Assembly (NCBI GenBank): GCA_021151695.1
Contig: JAGKWU010000017.1
Location: forward strand, 1 to 64,000
Direction: 5' to 3'
From: Cellvibrionaceae bacterium
GTDB taxonomy: Bacteria > Pseudomonadota > Gammaproteobacteria > Pseudomonadales > Cellvibrionaceae
Length of the DNA: 64,000 nt
Shown here: positions 1 to 8,328 of the stretch, piece after piece
How the letters are laid out: each line of letters begins with the position of its first letter
Numbering within the stretch: position 1 is the stretch's first letter
Translations under genes and position numbers: made by a program
Notes under the pieces: generated by a model
The model's database searches: none
Told to the model about the DNA's origin: nothing
The model's input: only the letters and a program-made list of their open reading frames with translations

Positions 1-21
1 GGAGCTGAGTCTCGCGAGAAT

Positions 22-60
22 CGGTCCCCTCCCCTTGAAAAGGGGAGGGTTAGGGTGGGG
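22..60 (+). repeat. GC-rich hairpin overlapping a G-quadruplex motif
   Basis: A 10-bp perfect stem pairs bases 27-36 with 40-49 around a 3-base loop. The right arm continues into four G-runs (42-60) separated by 1 to 3 bases, which fits the canonical G-quadruplex rule. The element sits 33 bases before the fumarase ATG. It could be the terminator of an upstream gene outside the window or a copy of a dispersed intergenic repeat. The pairing is visible; any function is inference. Confidence 0.6.
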
Positions 61-93
61 TGCTTTAATCAGCAGCCTTAAAAGAGAACCATC

Positions 94-1614
94 ATGCCTA
101 CCGTGATTCGCCAGCAAGACCTGATCGACAGCGTTGCCGATGCGCTGCAATTTATCTCCTACTACCATCCCGTGGATTTTATCCAAGCTGTTCACCAGGC
201 TTACGAGCGTGAAGAGAGCAAGGCCGCCAAAGATGCCATGGCGCAGATACTGATTAACTCGCGCATGTGTGCCATGGGCCACCGTCCGATTTGCCAGGAT
301 ACAGGTATCGTGACTGTGTTCGTCACCGTAGGTATGGATGTGCAGTGGGATGCGCAGATGAGCCTGACCGATATGGTCAACGAAGGTGTGCGTCGCGCTT
401 ACATGAACCCCGACAATGTGCTGCGCGCATCGATTCTGGCTGATCCGGATGGCGCCCGCAAAAACACTGGCGACAACACGCCAGCGATCATCCACTACAA
501 CATAGTGCCCGGTAATACCGTGGACGTGCACGTAGCAGCCAAAGGCGGCGGCTCTGAAGCCAAGACCAAGTTCGCCATGTTGAACCCATCAGATTCCGTT
601 GTGGATTGGGTATTGAAAGTGGTTCCCGAGATGGGCGCTGGCTGGTGTCCGCCAGGCATGCTTGGTATCGGTATTGGTGGTACTGCCGAGAAAGCCATGC
701 TCCTCGCCAAAGAAGCGTTGCTTGAGCCAGTGGATATCCAGGAGCTGCAAGCTCGCGGCGCCAGCAATCGCGCTGAAGAACTGCGTATCGAGCTGTACGA
801 CAAAGTAAATCGTCTGGGTATTGGTGCCCAAGGCTTGGGTGGTTTGACGACTGTGCTGGATGTGAAAGTAAAAGACTATCCAACCCATGCCGCCAACAAA
901 GCTATCGCCATCATCCCCAACTGCGCTGCTACCCGTCACGCACACTTTGTGCTGGATGGTTCAGGCCCTGCTTTCCAAACCCCACCTTCACTGGACGATT
1001 GGCCAGAAATCACCTGGGAAACCGGTGATGATGTGCGCCGCGTAAATCTGGATACAGTGACTCCAGAGGAAGTGCAAACCTGGAAAACCGGCGAAACCAT
1101 TTTGCTGAGCGGCAAGATGCTTACCGGCCGCGATGCCGCCCACAAAAAAATGACCGACCTGCTCGCCAAAGGCGAAGAGCTGCCAGTGAGTATGAAAGGC
1201 CGCTTCATTTATTACGTAGGCCCGGTTGATCCGGTGCGCGATGAAGTGGTTGGCCCAGCCGGCCCAACTACCGCGACCCGTATGGACAAGTTTACCCGCA
1301 CCATGCTCGAACAAACCGGTCTGCTGGGCATGATCGGTAAATCCGAGCGCGGTGGTGCCGCTATCGAAGCCATTCGCGACAACAAATCTGTGTATTTGAT
1401 GGCTGTGGGCGGTGCCGCTTATCTGGTCGCCCAAGCGATTAAGTCCGCCAAGGTGCTGGGTTTCCCCGAGCTGGGAATGGAGGCTATCTACGAGTTTGAC
1501 GTGAAAGATATGCCGGTAACTGTAGCGGTAGATTCCCGCGGTGAATCAGTGCACATCACCGGTCCCAAAATCTGGCAGGCTAAAATTGAAGAGCGCGAGC
1601 TCAAAGTAAGTTAA
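94..1614 (+). CDS. fumA: Fumarate hydratase, class I (iron-sulfur type)
   Basis: Interconverts fumarate and L-malate in the TCA cycle in the cytoplasm. At 506 residues it has the full length of the single-chain FumA/FumB family, with an N-terminal alpha-type domain and a C-terminal beta-type domain. Cysteines expected to hold the oxygen-sensitive [4Fe-4S] cluster are visible in HRPICQDTG near residue 70, GWCPPGMLG near 187 and PNCAATRH near 273. The start is the ATG preceded by a purine-rich AAAAGAGAACC stretch. It is monocistronic here, with a GC-rich element upstream and a strong terminator downstream. The family is certain; the choice among class I symbols is by convention. Confidence 0.95.
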   Translation: MPTVIRQQDLIDSVADALQFISYYHPVDFIQAVHQAYEREESKAAKDAMAQILINSRMCAMGHRPICQDTGIVTVFVTVGMDVQWDAQMSLTDMVNEGVRRAYMNPDNVLRASILADPDGARKNTGDNTPAIIHYNIVPGNTVDVHVAAKGGGSEAKTKFAMLNPSDSVVDWVLKVVPEMGAGWCPPGMLGIGIGGTAEKAMLLAKEALLEPVDIQELQARGASNRAEELRIELYDKVNRLGIGAQGLGGLTTVLDVKVKDYPTHAANKAIAIIPNCAATRHAHFVLDGSGPAFQTPPSLDDWPEITWETGDDVRRVNLDTVTPEEVQTWKTGETILLSGKMLTGRDAAHKKMTDLLAKGEELPVSMKGRFIYYVGPVDPVRDEVVGPAGPTTATRMDKFTRTMLEQTGLLGMIGKSERGGAAIEAIRDNKSVYLMAVGGAAYLVAQAIKSAKVLGFPELGMEAIYEFDVKDMPVTVAVDSRGESVHITGPKIWQAKIEERELKVS

Positions 1615-1629
1615 ATAATTATTCGCAAT

Positions 1630-1657
1630 AAAAAACGGCGCTTAGGCGCCGTTTTTT
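1630..1657 (+). terminator. Rho-independent terminator after fumarase
   Basis: A perfect inverted repeat with a CGGCGC/GCGCCG core, a TTAG loop, an A-run before and six T after. It begins 16 bases past the fumarase stop and its symmetric A/T flanks would let it work on both strands. Confidence 0.93.
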
Positions 1658-1828
1658 ATATCTCCTCCCACAGTATTTCGCGCACCTTAGACAAAATTCC
1701 TCTGCCGCCGAAAAAACCGGACGGCAAAACTTCACAAATTTTATTCCCTGCTAGGCTTAAGACAAATCCATGCGGATTGTAGGTGTTTTTAATTCCTCAT
1801 TACCTGTGAATTACCGGGGTAGTCTGCG

Positions 1829-2977
1829 ATGCAAGTTAAATATTTCGTCATCATAATCATTGCAGCGCTGGGAGGCTGGCTATTAAGCAGCTATACCTAT
1901 ATGTGGTTGGGGTGTCTCTTCAGTGTAGGGGTTATGTATTACCTCGTTTATATGGAGAAAAAGGAATCCGCTAAGCTGATAGCGCAACTTCCTGGCACTG
2001 ATACAGGGCGAGAGCTGGGCCAGGCACTTGCGCAAACCGGACAGGAAATTAATAAATCGTTGTCCGAAGTTATGCGTGATATGGAAGGCCTTATTGGTGT
2101 ACAAACCGATGCAGTGAGTACATTAACTCAAGCCTTTTCGGGGTTAAAAGAGTTACTTGAAAAGCAACAAGCAGAAATCAAACATCTTCTTTACGAGGCG
2201 GACGGAGCCAAAGGTGAGGCGCGTAATATAGGGGTTCGCATGAGCCAGTTTGCCACCAACACCTCGGCCACCCTCAACCGCTTCGTAAATACGACGGTAA
2301 CCATGAGCGCGGCTTCTATGGGACTTGTTGAAAAGGTCACGCGTATCGCTGACCAAATGCCCGAAGTAATGAAGGCGTTAAAAGATATAGATCAAATTGC
2401 TGCGCAGACCAATCTACTCGCGCTCAATGCAGCAATCGAAGCTGCCAGGGCCGGGGAAAGTGGGCGTGGTTTTGCTGTAGTGGCGGATGAGGTGCGCGCA
2501 CTATCCAATCGTTCTGCAGGCTTTAGCAATGCTATACAAAGTCAGCTCGGCAGTATCAATAAGGCCATCACGTCATTAAGTGAAGAAGTGGGTGCCGTGG
2601 CATCGCAAGACATGACTTACGTTCTGGACGCCAAAGGCGAGGTAGAGCGAGCCATTGAAGGGCTGCTGGAAAAAGCTGGTGAAGACCAATTGGTGGCAGC
2701 CGAATTGCGCGAGATTTCAGCGCGGCTTGTACATGCATTGCACGATGCTATGCGTGGTTTGCAATATGGTGATATGGCGACCCAAAGTATTCAGCATGAT
2801 ATAAAAATGTTAAGCGAGCTTATCTCTCTCATAGAAATGTTTGAGCGCACGCATCATCAACAGGATTTGCCGTTCGTAATTCAGGGCGAACTGTCCAGCT
2901 ATAAGGGCCGCCGCTCCGTAAATGGCAACCCGGTGTCTTCTGTGTCTATGCAAAGTGGTGAAGTAGAGTTGTTTTAA
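1829..2977 (+). CDS. Small membrane methyl-accepting chemotaxis protein without a sensor domain
   Basis: A 382-residue chemoreceptor-like protein and the first gene of the chemosensory operon. Two hydrophobic segments (about 5-22 and 25-43) form a tight membrane hairpin with almost no periplasmic loop, so there is no room for a classical ligand domain. A cytoplasmic signalling domain follows, with the hairpin tip AAQTNLLALNAAIEAARAG near residue 200. The signalling helices are short and no HAMP domain is recognisable. The C-terminus reads SGEVELF, nearly the same as the C-terminus of CheD in the same operon, and lacks a CheR-binding pentapeptide. It probably senses through a partner or the membrane state; that is inference. 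Confidence 0.85.
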   Translation: MQVKYFVIIIIAALGGWLLSSYTYMWLGCLFSVGVMYYLVYMEKKESAKLIAQLPGTDTGRELGQALAQTGQEINKSLSEVMRDMEGLIGVQTDAVSTLTQAFSGLKELLEKQQAEIKHLLYEADGAKGEARNIGVRMSQFATNTSATLNRFVNTTVTMSAASMGLVEKVTRIADQMPEVMKALKDIDQIAAQTNLLALNAAIEAARAGESGRGFAVVADEVRALSNRSAGFSNAIQSQLGSINKAITSLSEEVGAVASQDMTYVLDAKGEVERAIEGLLEKAGEDQLVAAELREISARLVHALHDAMRGLQYGDMATQSIQHDIKMLSELISLIEMFERTHHQQDLPFVIQGELSSYKGRRSVNGNPVSSVSMQSGEVELF

Positions 2978-2999
2978 CCAGTCATTAGGAAAGTGAACT

Positions 3000-3284
3000 A
3001 TGATCGTTAATACTATCAGGATGCCAAAACGTTTTGATTACAGCGCGAGTGGCGAATTTAATAATACGATTACATCGGCGCTCAACAGTGGCGGGGGAGA
3101 GAAGCAAATCCTCTTGGACTGCAGTCAAATGGATTATATCGATAGCGCTGGCATCGGACTATTGGTGATGTCCCATAAAAAAGCCGCCGCTAATCAGGCC
3201 ACAATCAGTATTATCAATATCAAGCCTTCTGCAAAAGAAATTCTCAGTCTTGCCAATCTGCAAAAACTCATTGAGATCAAATAA
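3000..3284 (+). CDS. STAS-domain anti-sigma factor antagonist (first copy)
   Basis: A 94-residue single STAS domain of the SpoIIAA/RsbV/HsbA type. Such proteins switch partners depending on phosphorylation of one serine. The site is visible in YIDSAGIG with Ser49 as the expected phospho-acceptor. An AGGAAAG ribosome-binding site lies just before the ATG. It is followed 10 bases later by a second STAS gene and then by a SpoIIE-type phosphatase, so the three genes make a partner-switch module. In Pseudomonas aeruginosa the comparable HsbR-HsbA pair links sigma-factor control and surface behaviour; the same role here is inference. Confidence 0.9.
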   Translation: MIVNTIRMPKRFDYSASGEFNNTITSALNSGGGEKQILLDCSQMDYIDSAGIGLLVMSHKKAAANQATISIINIKPSAKEILSLANLQKLIEIK

Positions 3285-3294
3285 GGGAGGAAGC

Positions 3295-3579
3295 ATGTCC
3301 GAGACAGTTAATATTCGTTTGCCCGATCGTTTTGATTATGCCTACCATCGGCAATTCAGCGAGATCTATCAACCTTACTTGGGAAACGAAGCGGTAACCG
3401 AATTGGTGTTGGATTTTTCCCAAGTGGGGTATCTGGATAGTTCTGCATTAGGCATGATGGTTTTACTTCAAAAAAAGTGCAGTGGCGAAGGTAAAAAGGT
3501 AAAAATAAAAGCTGCGCGGGGTACTACGTTGGAAATACTGAAAATGGCCAACATGCAAAACATTATTGAATTTATCTAA
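3295..3579 (+). CDS. STAS-domain anti-sigma factor antagonist (second copy)
   Basis: A 94-residue STAS protein, the same length as its upstream neighbour and clearly a paralogue: both share the opening pattern of RFDY and a central DxSQ followed by a (I/L)DS motif. Ser49 in YLDSSALG is the likely phospho-acceptor. The ATG at 3295 is chosen over an earlier in-frame ATG at 3250 because AAGGGAGG lies immediately upstream, and the earlier start would overlap the first STAS gene. The stop is 2 bases from the next start, suggesting translational coupling to the phosphatase. Two antagonists in one switch could serve different anti-sigma partners (inference). Confidence 0.9.
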   Translation: MSETVNIRLPDRFDYAYHRQFSEIYQPYLGNEAVTELVLDFSQVGYLDSSALGMMVLLQKKCSGEGKKVKIKAARGTTLEILKMANMQNIIEFI

Positions 3580-3581
3580 TA

Positions 3582-5288
3582 ATGAATTCAGCTTATGCAG
3601 AACATGGTTGGCGTATACTTGTCGTTGATGACGATGAGTTGCTAAATCATTTATTTTGCAGTTTTTTGAATTCGAAAGGTTTGGATACTATTTCGGTGAC
3701 CGGTTTGATGGCTGCCAAACAAGTCTTACAAACTGATCCCGCCATCGATTTAATTCTGCTGGATTATCATTTGGAAGATGGCGTTGGTATGGATTTGCTT
3801 CATCCAACTGCCATGGCTACCTATCGTTCCTTGGCACCCGTTATCATGATAAGCGCCAATGAAGAATCCAGTTTTCTTGAGCGCTGCTTTCTCAGCGGAA
3901 TTAATGATTACATTATAAAGCCGGTGAATTTGTCTCTGCTTGCGCTCAAAGTGGAGGCCATGATCCGGTCTGTCAGTATGCAGCGCTTGATTAGCGCGCA
4001 GAATGATGAGTTGGAGCGCTTCAAGTACGAAGCAGAACGTGAAGAGCAAATTGCAAAGTTTACCTACGAATATCTCCTGCGGCGAAACTCTCACGCTTAC
4101 CAGGGTGTTGATATCTGGTTGAAATCTTTCGCCGCGTTTAGTGGCGATATGATGCTGGTAAAAAAGTCCCCCGGCGGCAACTTGTATTTTATCCTGGCAG
4201 ACGCAACCGGTCATGGTTTGTCAGCCGCAATTACCATCATGCCCGTGGTATCCGTATTTAACAGTATGGTTAGCAAGGGGTATCACCTCCAGCAAATAGC
4301 CATAGAACTCAATCACAAGCTTATTCATGACACGCCGACCGACAGGTTTGTTGCAGCAATTCTGGTAGAAATGAATCCTGTGCAATGCGAGCTCAGTGTA
4401 TGGAGCGGAGGTATGCCTCCCGCCTTTTGGATTGATGGTGGAGAAATAAAGCACGAATTTAGATCGCGTCATATGGCGTTGGGGATCATGGATGAAGACA
4501 TGTTTGATGCAACAGTAACGACGGTCCCTTTGCCCAAAGATGGCTTGTTATTAGTGTACAGCGACGGCTTATCAGAACAGGAAAATAAAGATGGAGCGGC
4601 GTTTAGCGTTGCTCGTGTGCGCAATATCGTTGGACAAAACCCGGATAATTTAATGCTCGCGCTCACGAGCGCCCTGCAAGAGCATACTGGGTCTGATGCC
4701 TATCATGACGATGTCAGTATTTGTTTGGTAAATCCTGAATTGGTGTTTGCTCCGACTTTGCCAAACGACGGCGAACGAGGTTCGGCGCAAGCCGGTAAGC
4801 CCGAGATCAATGCATTTTCATGGCAGCTTGAATTGTGCGGTTCGCAATTAACACATTGCGAATTACCTCCGCTTTGTCACGATTTTCTACAAAAAATGGG
4901 TGTAGATCAGCAGCGCTGCCAGAGGATTTTTACCGTGATTGCTGAGATGGTTAGCAATGCTCTGGATCATGGAATCCTGCAATTGGATTCTAGCATCAAG
5001 GAGCAGGAGGATGGCTTCCTGCAGTATTTTTTGGCGCGTGAAGAGCGTTTGAAAGAACTGAGCGAACAGGAGTTTTTGCGCATTCATTTGCACTGGGAGC
5101 CAGATGCTGAAGCTGGCAGCCTGTTGATTATTGTCGAAGACAGCGGGCCGGGTTACGAGCTCTCTTCATCTAATACCGAAAGCTCCGACTTCAGCTTTTC
5201 GGGGCGCGGGCTACGATTGATACGCCAACTTTCCTCTCAGGTGGAAATTATTCCTCCAGGAAATCAAATACGGGCTAGGATTAAATAA
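3582..5288 (+). CDS. Response regulator with SpoIIE-type phosphatase and HATPase domains (HsbR-like)
   Basis: A 568-residue three-domain protein. Residues about 10-130 form a receiver with the phospho-acceptor aspartate in LILLDYHLEDG. A PP2C/SpoIIE phosphatase spans about 170-385, with metal-binding acidic residues in FSGDMM, ADATGHG and VYSDGLSE. A C-terminal GHKL ATPase/anti-sigma kinase-like domain contains EMVSNALDHG near residue 455 and a glycine-rich SGRGLRL box. This is the layout of Pseudomonas HsbR and Shewanella CrsR. It should dephosphorylate, and perhaps phosphorylate, the two STAS proteins upstream when its receiver is modified. The receiver is probably addressed by CheA or a kinase encoded elsewhere (inference). 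Confidence 0.92.
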   Translation: MNSAYAEHGWRILVVDDDELLNHLFCSFLNSKGLDTISVTGLMAAKQVLQTDPAIDLILLDYHLEDGVGMDLLHPTAMATYRSLAPVIMISANEESSFLERCFLSGINDYIIKPVNLSLLALKVEAMIRSVSMQRLISAQNDELERFKYEAEREEQIAKFTYEYLLRRNSHAYQGVDIWLKSFAAFSGDMMLVKKSPGGNLYFILADATGHGLSAAITIMPVVSVFNSMVSKGYHLQQIAIELNHKLIHDTPTDRFVAAILVEMNPVQCELSVWSGGMPPAFWIDGGEIKHEFRSRHMALGIMDEDMFDATVTTVPLPKDGLLLVYSDGLSEQENKDGAAFSVARVRNIVGQNPDNLMLALTSALQEHTGSDAYHDDVSICLVNPELVFAPTLPNDGERGSAQAGKPEINAFSWQLELCGSQLTHCELPPLCHDFLQKMGVDQQRCQRIFTVIAEMVSNALDHGILQLDSSIKEQEDGFLQYFLAREERLKELSEQEFLRIHLHWEPDAEAGSLLIIVEDSGPGYELSSSNTESSDFSFSGRGLRLIRQLSSQVEIIPPGNQIRARIK

Positions 5289-5332
5289 CTTGATTAACGC
5301 CGTTGCGCTAACAGCAACTTTAAGGAAACCCT

Positions 5333-5698
5333 ATGAGCAAGCACATATTGATTGTTGATGATTCTGTCTCGGTTCGACAAATGGTGGAGGCGACACTTAA
5401 ATCAGCAAATTACACGGTGACTGCGGCGAAAGATGGGCAGGAGGCATTGGATTTTTGCAAACGCAGCAGTTATGACTTTGTGTTAACTGACCAGAATATG
5501 CCAAACATGGATGGTTTGACCCTGATCAAATCCCTGCGCAGCATGGGCACTTACAGTAAGACGCCCATAGTGGTTTTAACGACCGAAGCGAGCGACAGCA
5601 TGAAGGCCCAGGGCCGCGCTGCGGGTGCTAGCGGTTGGATGGTAAAACCTTTTGATCCCGCCAAATTATTGGAAGTTGCCAAAAAGGTATTGGGTTAA
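5333..5698 (+). CDS. cheY: CheY-like response regulator
   Basis: A 121-residue stand-alone receiver domain. The acidic pair is in IVDDS near residues 9-10, the phospho-acceptor is Asp53 in VLTDQNMPNMDG, and the conserved lysine sits in MVKPFDP. It has a TAAGGAAACC ribosome-binding site. It lies directly ahead of cheA and is the likely output or phosphate sink of this chemosensory system. The Pseudomonas Che2 cluster has cheY at the same place. Confidence 0.93.
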   Translation: MSKHILIVDDSVSVRQMVEATLKSANYTVTAAKDGQEALDFCKRSSYDFVLTDQNMPNMDGLTLIKSLRSMGTYSKTPIVVLTTEASDSMKAQGRAAGASGWMVKPFDPAKLLEVAKKVLG

Positions 5699-5809
5699 TT
5701 TCCTGATCATATCCGTTATTTGGGGTTTGCACCGCTGATGTAAAACTCGCTCGAAAATTTTTGGGGATAGCCGCGCCGGCGTGTGTCCGGGTAATCTGGG
5801 AAAGACATT

Positions 5810-7711
5810 ATGTCAATTGACATGCAGCAATTTCACTCCGTTTTTTTTGACGAGAGCCAGGAGCATCTCGACGAAATGGAGCATATTTTACTGGACCTGG
5901 ATACTGAGAATCCGGAGAGCGAACAACTCAATAGTATTTTCCGCGCAGCTCACTCCATTAAAGGTGGAAGCGGCATTTTCGGATTTGATGCCCTGGGTTC
6001 TGTCACCCATATTATGGAGAGCCTGCTTGACCGTGTGCGCCAAAAGACGCTACCCATTACACCTGCTATGGTGGATTTATTTTTAAGCTCGGTAGATGTA
6101 CTTAAAAATATTTTAACCAGCTATCGCAATGCCTCTGACATTGATTGGACAAGCGCGAACCAGATTTGTGAACGCCTTGAAAATGTTACCCAGGAAAAAA
6201 AGCAAAGTGTCGATTATGAAGGCTTCGGATTTTTTGATGAAGAGGAGCCTGTTGATGAAGGCTATGGCTTTTTTGCTGAACCCCCTCTAGCGCCGGTGCA
6301 GGAATCCTACGGCTTTTTTGATGATGATCCTGAGCCTGCTAAAAAAGCCAAACCTGCCAAAAAATCTAAAGCCCGAGAGGCCCAGCCATCGTTTGATATT
6401 GTCGCTGCGGCGCCTGAGCCGGCACAAACACAGGTAGCTGCGCCAGTTATACCCTCGGCAAATGCTGCTGATTCAGTGCCTGCGGCAGCTCCGGCAAAAC
6501 CCAAGGCAGTGGATGCTGCCAGCAGCGAGAATAGTTCGATTCGCGTTGATGTTACTAAAGTGGATCAGCTGATTAATCTTGTGGGCGAGATTGTCATCAC
6601 ACAATCCATGCTCAATCTTATTGGTAAGAGTATTGAGGGGAGTCTGGGCGAAAAATTTCAGAGCGTGGCAGCCGAGTTGGAGCGCAATACGCGTGAAATT
6701 CAGGAGGCTGTCATGTCCATTCGCATGTTGCCCGTTTCGTTTGTTTTTAATCGATTTCCGCGAGTGGTGCGTGATTTGTCTGCCAAGTTGGGTAAATCCA
6801 TCGAGTTGGTTATCGAAGGCGGCGAAACGGAGCTGGATAAAGGGCTTACGGAAAAACTGGTTGACCCACTAACTCACCTGGTACGCAACTCCATTGATCA
6901 CGGTATTGAATCGTCTGAGGTTCGTAAATCTATCGGTAAAAATCCCACGGGCACCGTTTTGCTTAAGGCGGCGCAACAAGGGGGCAGTATTGTTATCAGC
7001 ATCAGTGACGATGGTGGGGGATTGAATCGCGATAAAATCCTTGCCAAAGCGCGCGAAAAAAATATTCCCGTCAGCGACGACGCTAGCGATGCGGAGGTTT
7101 ACCAATTAATTTTCGCTCCCGGCTTTTCTACCGCAGCACAAATTACCGATGTTTCCGGTCGTGGCGTTGGGTTGGATGTGGTCAAGCGTAACGTCGCGAG
7201 CTTGGGTGGACGTATAGATATTGAGTCCGATTTGGGCAAGGGAGCAACTTTTACGATTCGCTTGCCGCTCACGCTTGCGATAGTGGATGGCATGTGTGTG
7301 TCGGTGGGTGACCAAACTTTTATCATTCCACTGGTCAATATAGTAGAGTCCATGCAGCCTCAAGCCAAGGACATAAAAACCTTGGCGGGAGATGATCAGC
7401 TGCTGTTGGTACGCAATGAATACTGGCCCATATTACCGCTCTATAAATCCATGGAGCTTGAGCCGCATTTTACCGAGCCGGCCAAAGGTATATCGGTATT
7501 AATTGAAGCGAATAAACATCGCTTCGCTTTATTTGTGGATGCGCTTGTGGGGCAGCAGCAAGTCGTTATTAAAAGCCTTGAGCAGCATTACAAACGAGTG
7601 CCGGGTATTGCAGGTGCAACAATTATGGGGGACGGTAGCGTCGCCCTGATACTGGATGTGGAATCGCTGGCAATGAAAGCTAATGCGGATCCACTGCAGC
7701 GCGCAAGTTAA
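5810..7711 (+). CDS. cheA: Chemotaxis histidine kinase CheA
   Basis: A 633-residue CheA. The P1/Hpt domain carries the phospho-acceptor His48 in RAAHSIKGGSG. A long acidic and Ala/Pro/Lys-rich linker (about 130-240) replaces the usual P2 domain and holds three copies of an aromatic motif: GFGFF (138-142), GYGFF (151-155) and SYGFF (166-170). Dimerisation P3 follows from about 245, then the P4 ATPase with HLVRNSIDHG and the glycine-rich GRGVGLDVV box, then the CheW-like P5 domain from about 500. It should autophosphorylate in receptor arrays with CheW and pass phosphate to CheY, CheB and possibly the HsbR-like regulator. The missing P2 suggests the linker motifs dock partners (inference). Confidence 0.96.
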   Translation: MSIDMQQFHSVFFDESQEHLDEMEHILLDLDTENPESEQLNSIFRAAHSIKGGSGIFGFDALGSVTHIMESLLDRVRQKTLPITPAMVDLFLSSVDVLKNILTSYRNASDIDWTSANQICERLENVTQEKKQSVDYEGFGFFDEEEPVDEGYGFFAEPPLAPVQESYGFFDDDPEPAKKAKPAKKSKAREAQPSFDIVAAAPEPAQTQVAAPVIPSANAADSVPAAAPAKPKAVDAASSENSSIRVDVTKVDQLINLVGEIVITQSMLNLIGKSIEGSLGEKFQSVAAELERNTREIQEAVMSIRMLPVSFVFNRFPRVVRDLSAKLGKSIELVIEGGETELDKGLTEKLVDPLTHLVRNSIDHGIESSEVRKSIGKNPTGTVLLKAAQQGGSIVISISDDGGGLNRDKILAKAREKNIPVSDDASDAEVYQLIFAPGFSTAAQITDVSGRGVGLDVVKRNVASLGGRIDIESDLGKGATFTIRLPLTLAIVDGMCVSVGDQTFIIPLVNIVESMQPQAKDIKTLAGDDQLLLVRNEYWPILPLYKSMELEPHFTEPAKGISVLIEANKHRFALFVDALVGQQQVVIKSLEQHYKRVPGIAGATIMGDGSVALILDVESLAMKANADPLQRAS

Positions 7712-7758
7712 ATCACTTTTGAAAATGGAACCGTGTTTCCAAATTGCAGGGTAGGGTT

Positions 7759-8259
7759 ATGTCAGAAGCAGCGAGCTCTCCAAAAGAACAGGGGCAGCAA
7801 AAGAACCAGGAATTTCTCACCTTCACCTTGGGCGAGGAGAATTACGCGTTAGATATTCTTACCGTAAAAGAAATTCGAGGTTATGAATCTGTCACGAAAA
7901 TTGCCAATGCACCGCCATTTATCAAAGGTGTTATTAATCTGCGTGGCGACATAGTGCCTATTGTGGATTTGCGTATCAAATTTAATGTCGGCCAAGCCAC
8001 CTACGACGAATTCACTATTGTGATAGTGCTGCATATCCAAAATCGCATCGTGGGTATAGTGGTGGATGGTGTATCCGATGTTGTCAGCTTGAGTAAAGAG
8101 CAATTGCGCCCCCCGCCAGATTTTGGTGTGGCGTTCGATAGCCGTTACTTGCTTGGATTGGCAACCGTGAATGAACAAATGATTATCCTGGTTGATATTA
8201 ATGAATTGATTTCGAGTGAAGAGATGGGGTTGTTTAGCACACTAGTTGAGGACGCCTGA
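7759..8259 (+). CDS. cheW: Chemotaxis coupling protein CheW
   Basis: A 166-residue CheW domain that bridges receptors and CheA. Typical features are visible: an N-terminal FTLGEENYALDI strand pair, FIKGVINLRGDIVPIVDLR in the middle, and a VVDGVSDVV segment. The ATG at 7759 with GGGTAGGG upstream is preferred over a TTG in frame 15 bases earlier. It lies between cheA and the PAS receptor it most likely couples. Confidence 0.95.
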   Translation: MSEAASSPKEQGQQKNQEFLTFTLGEENYALDILTVKEIRGYESVTKIANAPPFIKGVINLRGDIVPIVDLRIKFNVGQATYDEFTIVIVLHIQNRIVGIVVDGVSDVVSLSKEQLRPPPDFGVAFDSRYLLGLATVNEQMIILVDINELISSEEMGLFSTLVEDA

Positions 8260-8328
8260 GTCGGTTAGGGCTTTCTTTAGAGCATCCGCAACAACCTATC
8301 CACACAAGTTGATTAAACGAGGCAAAAC

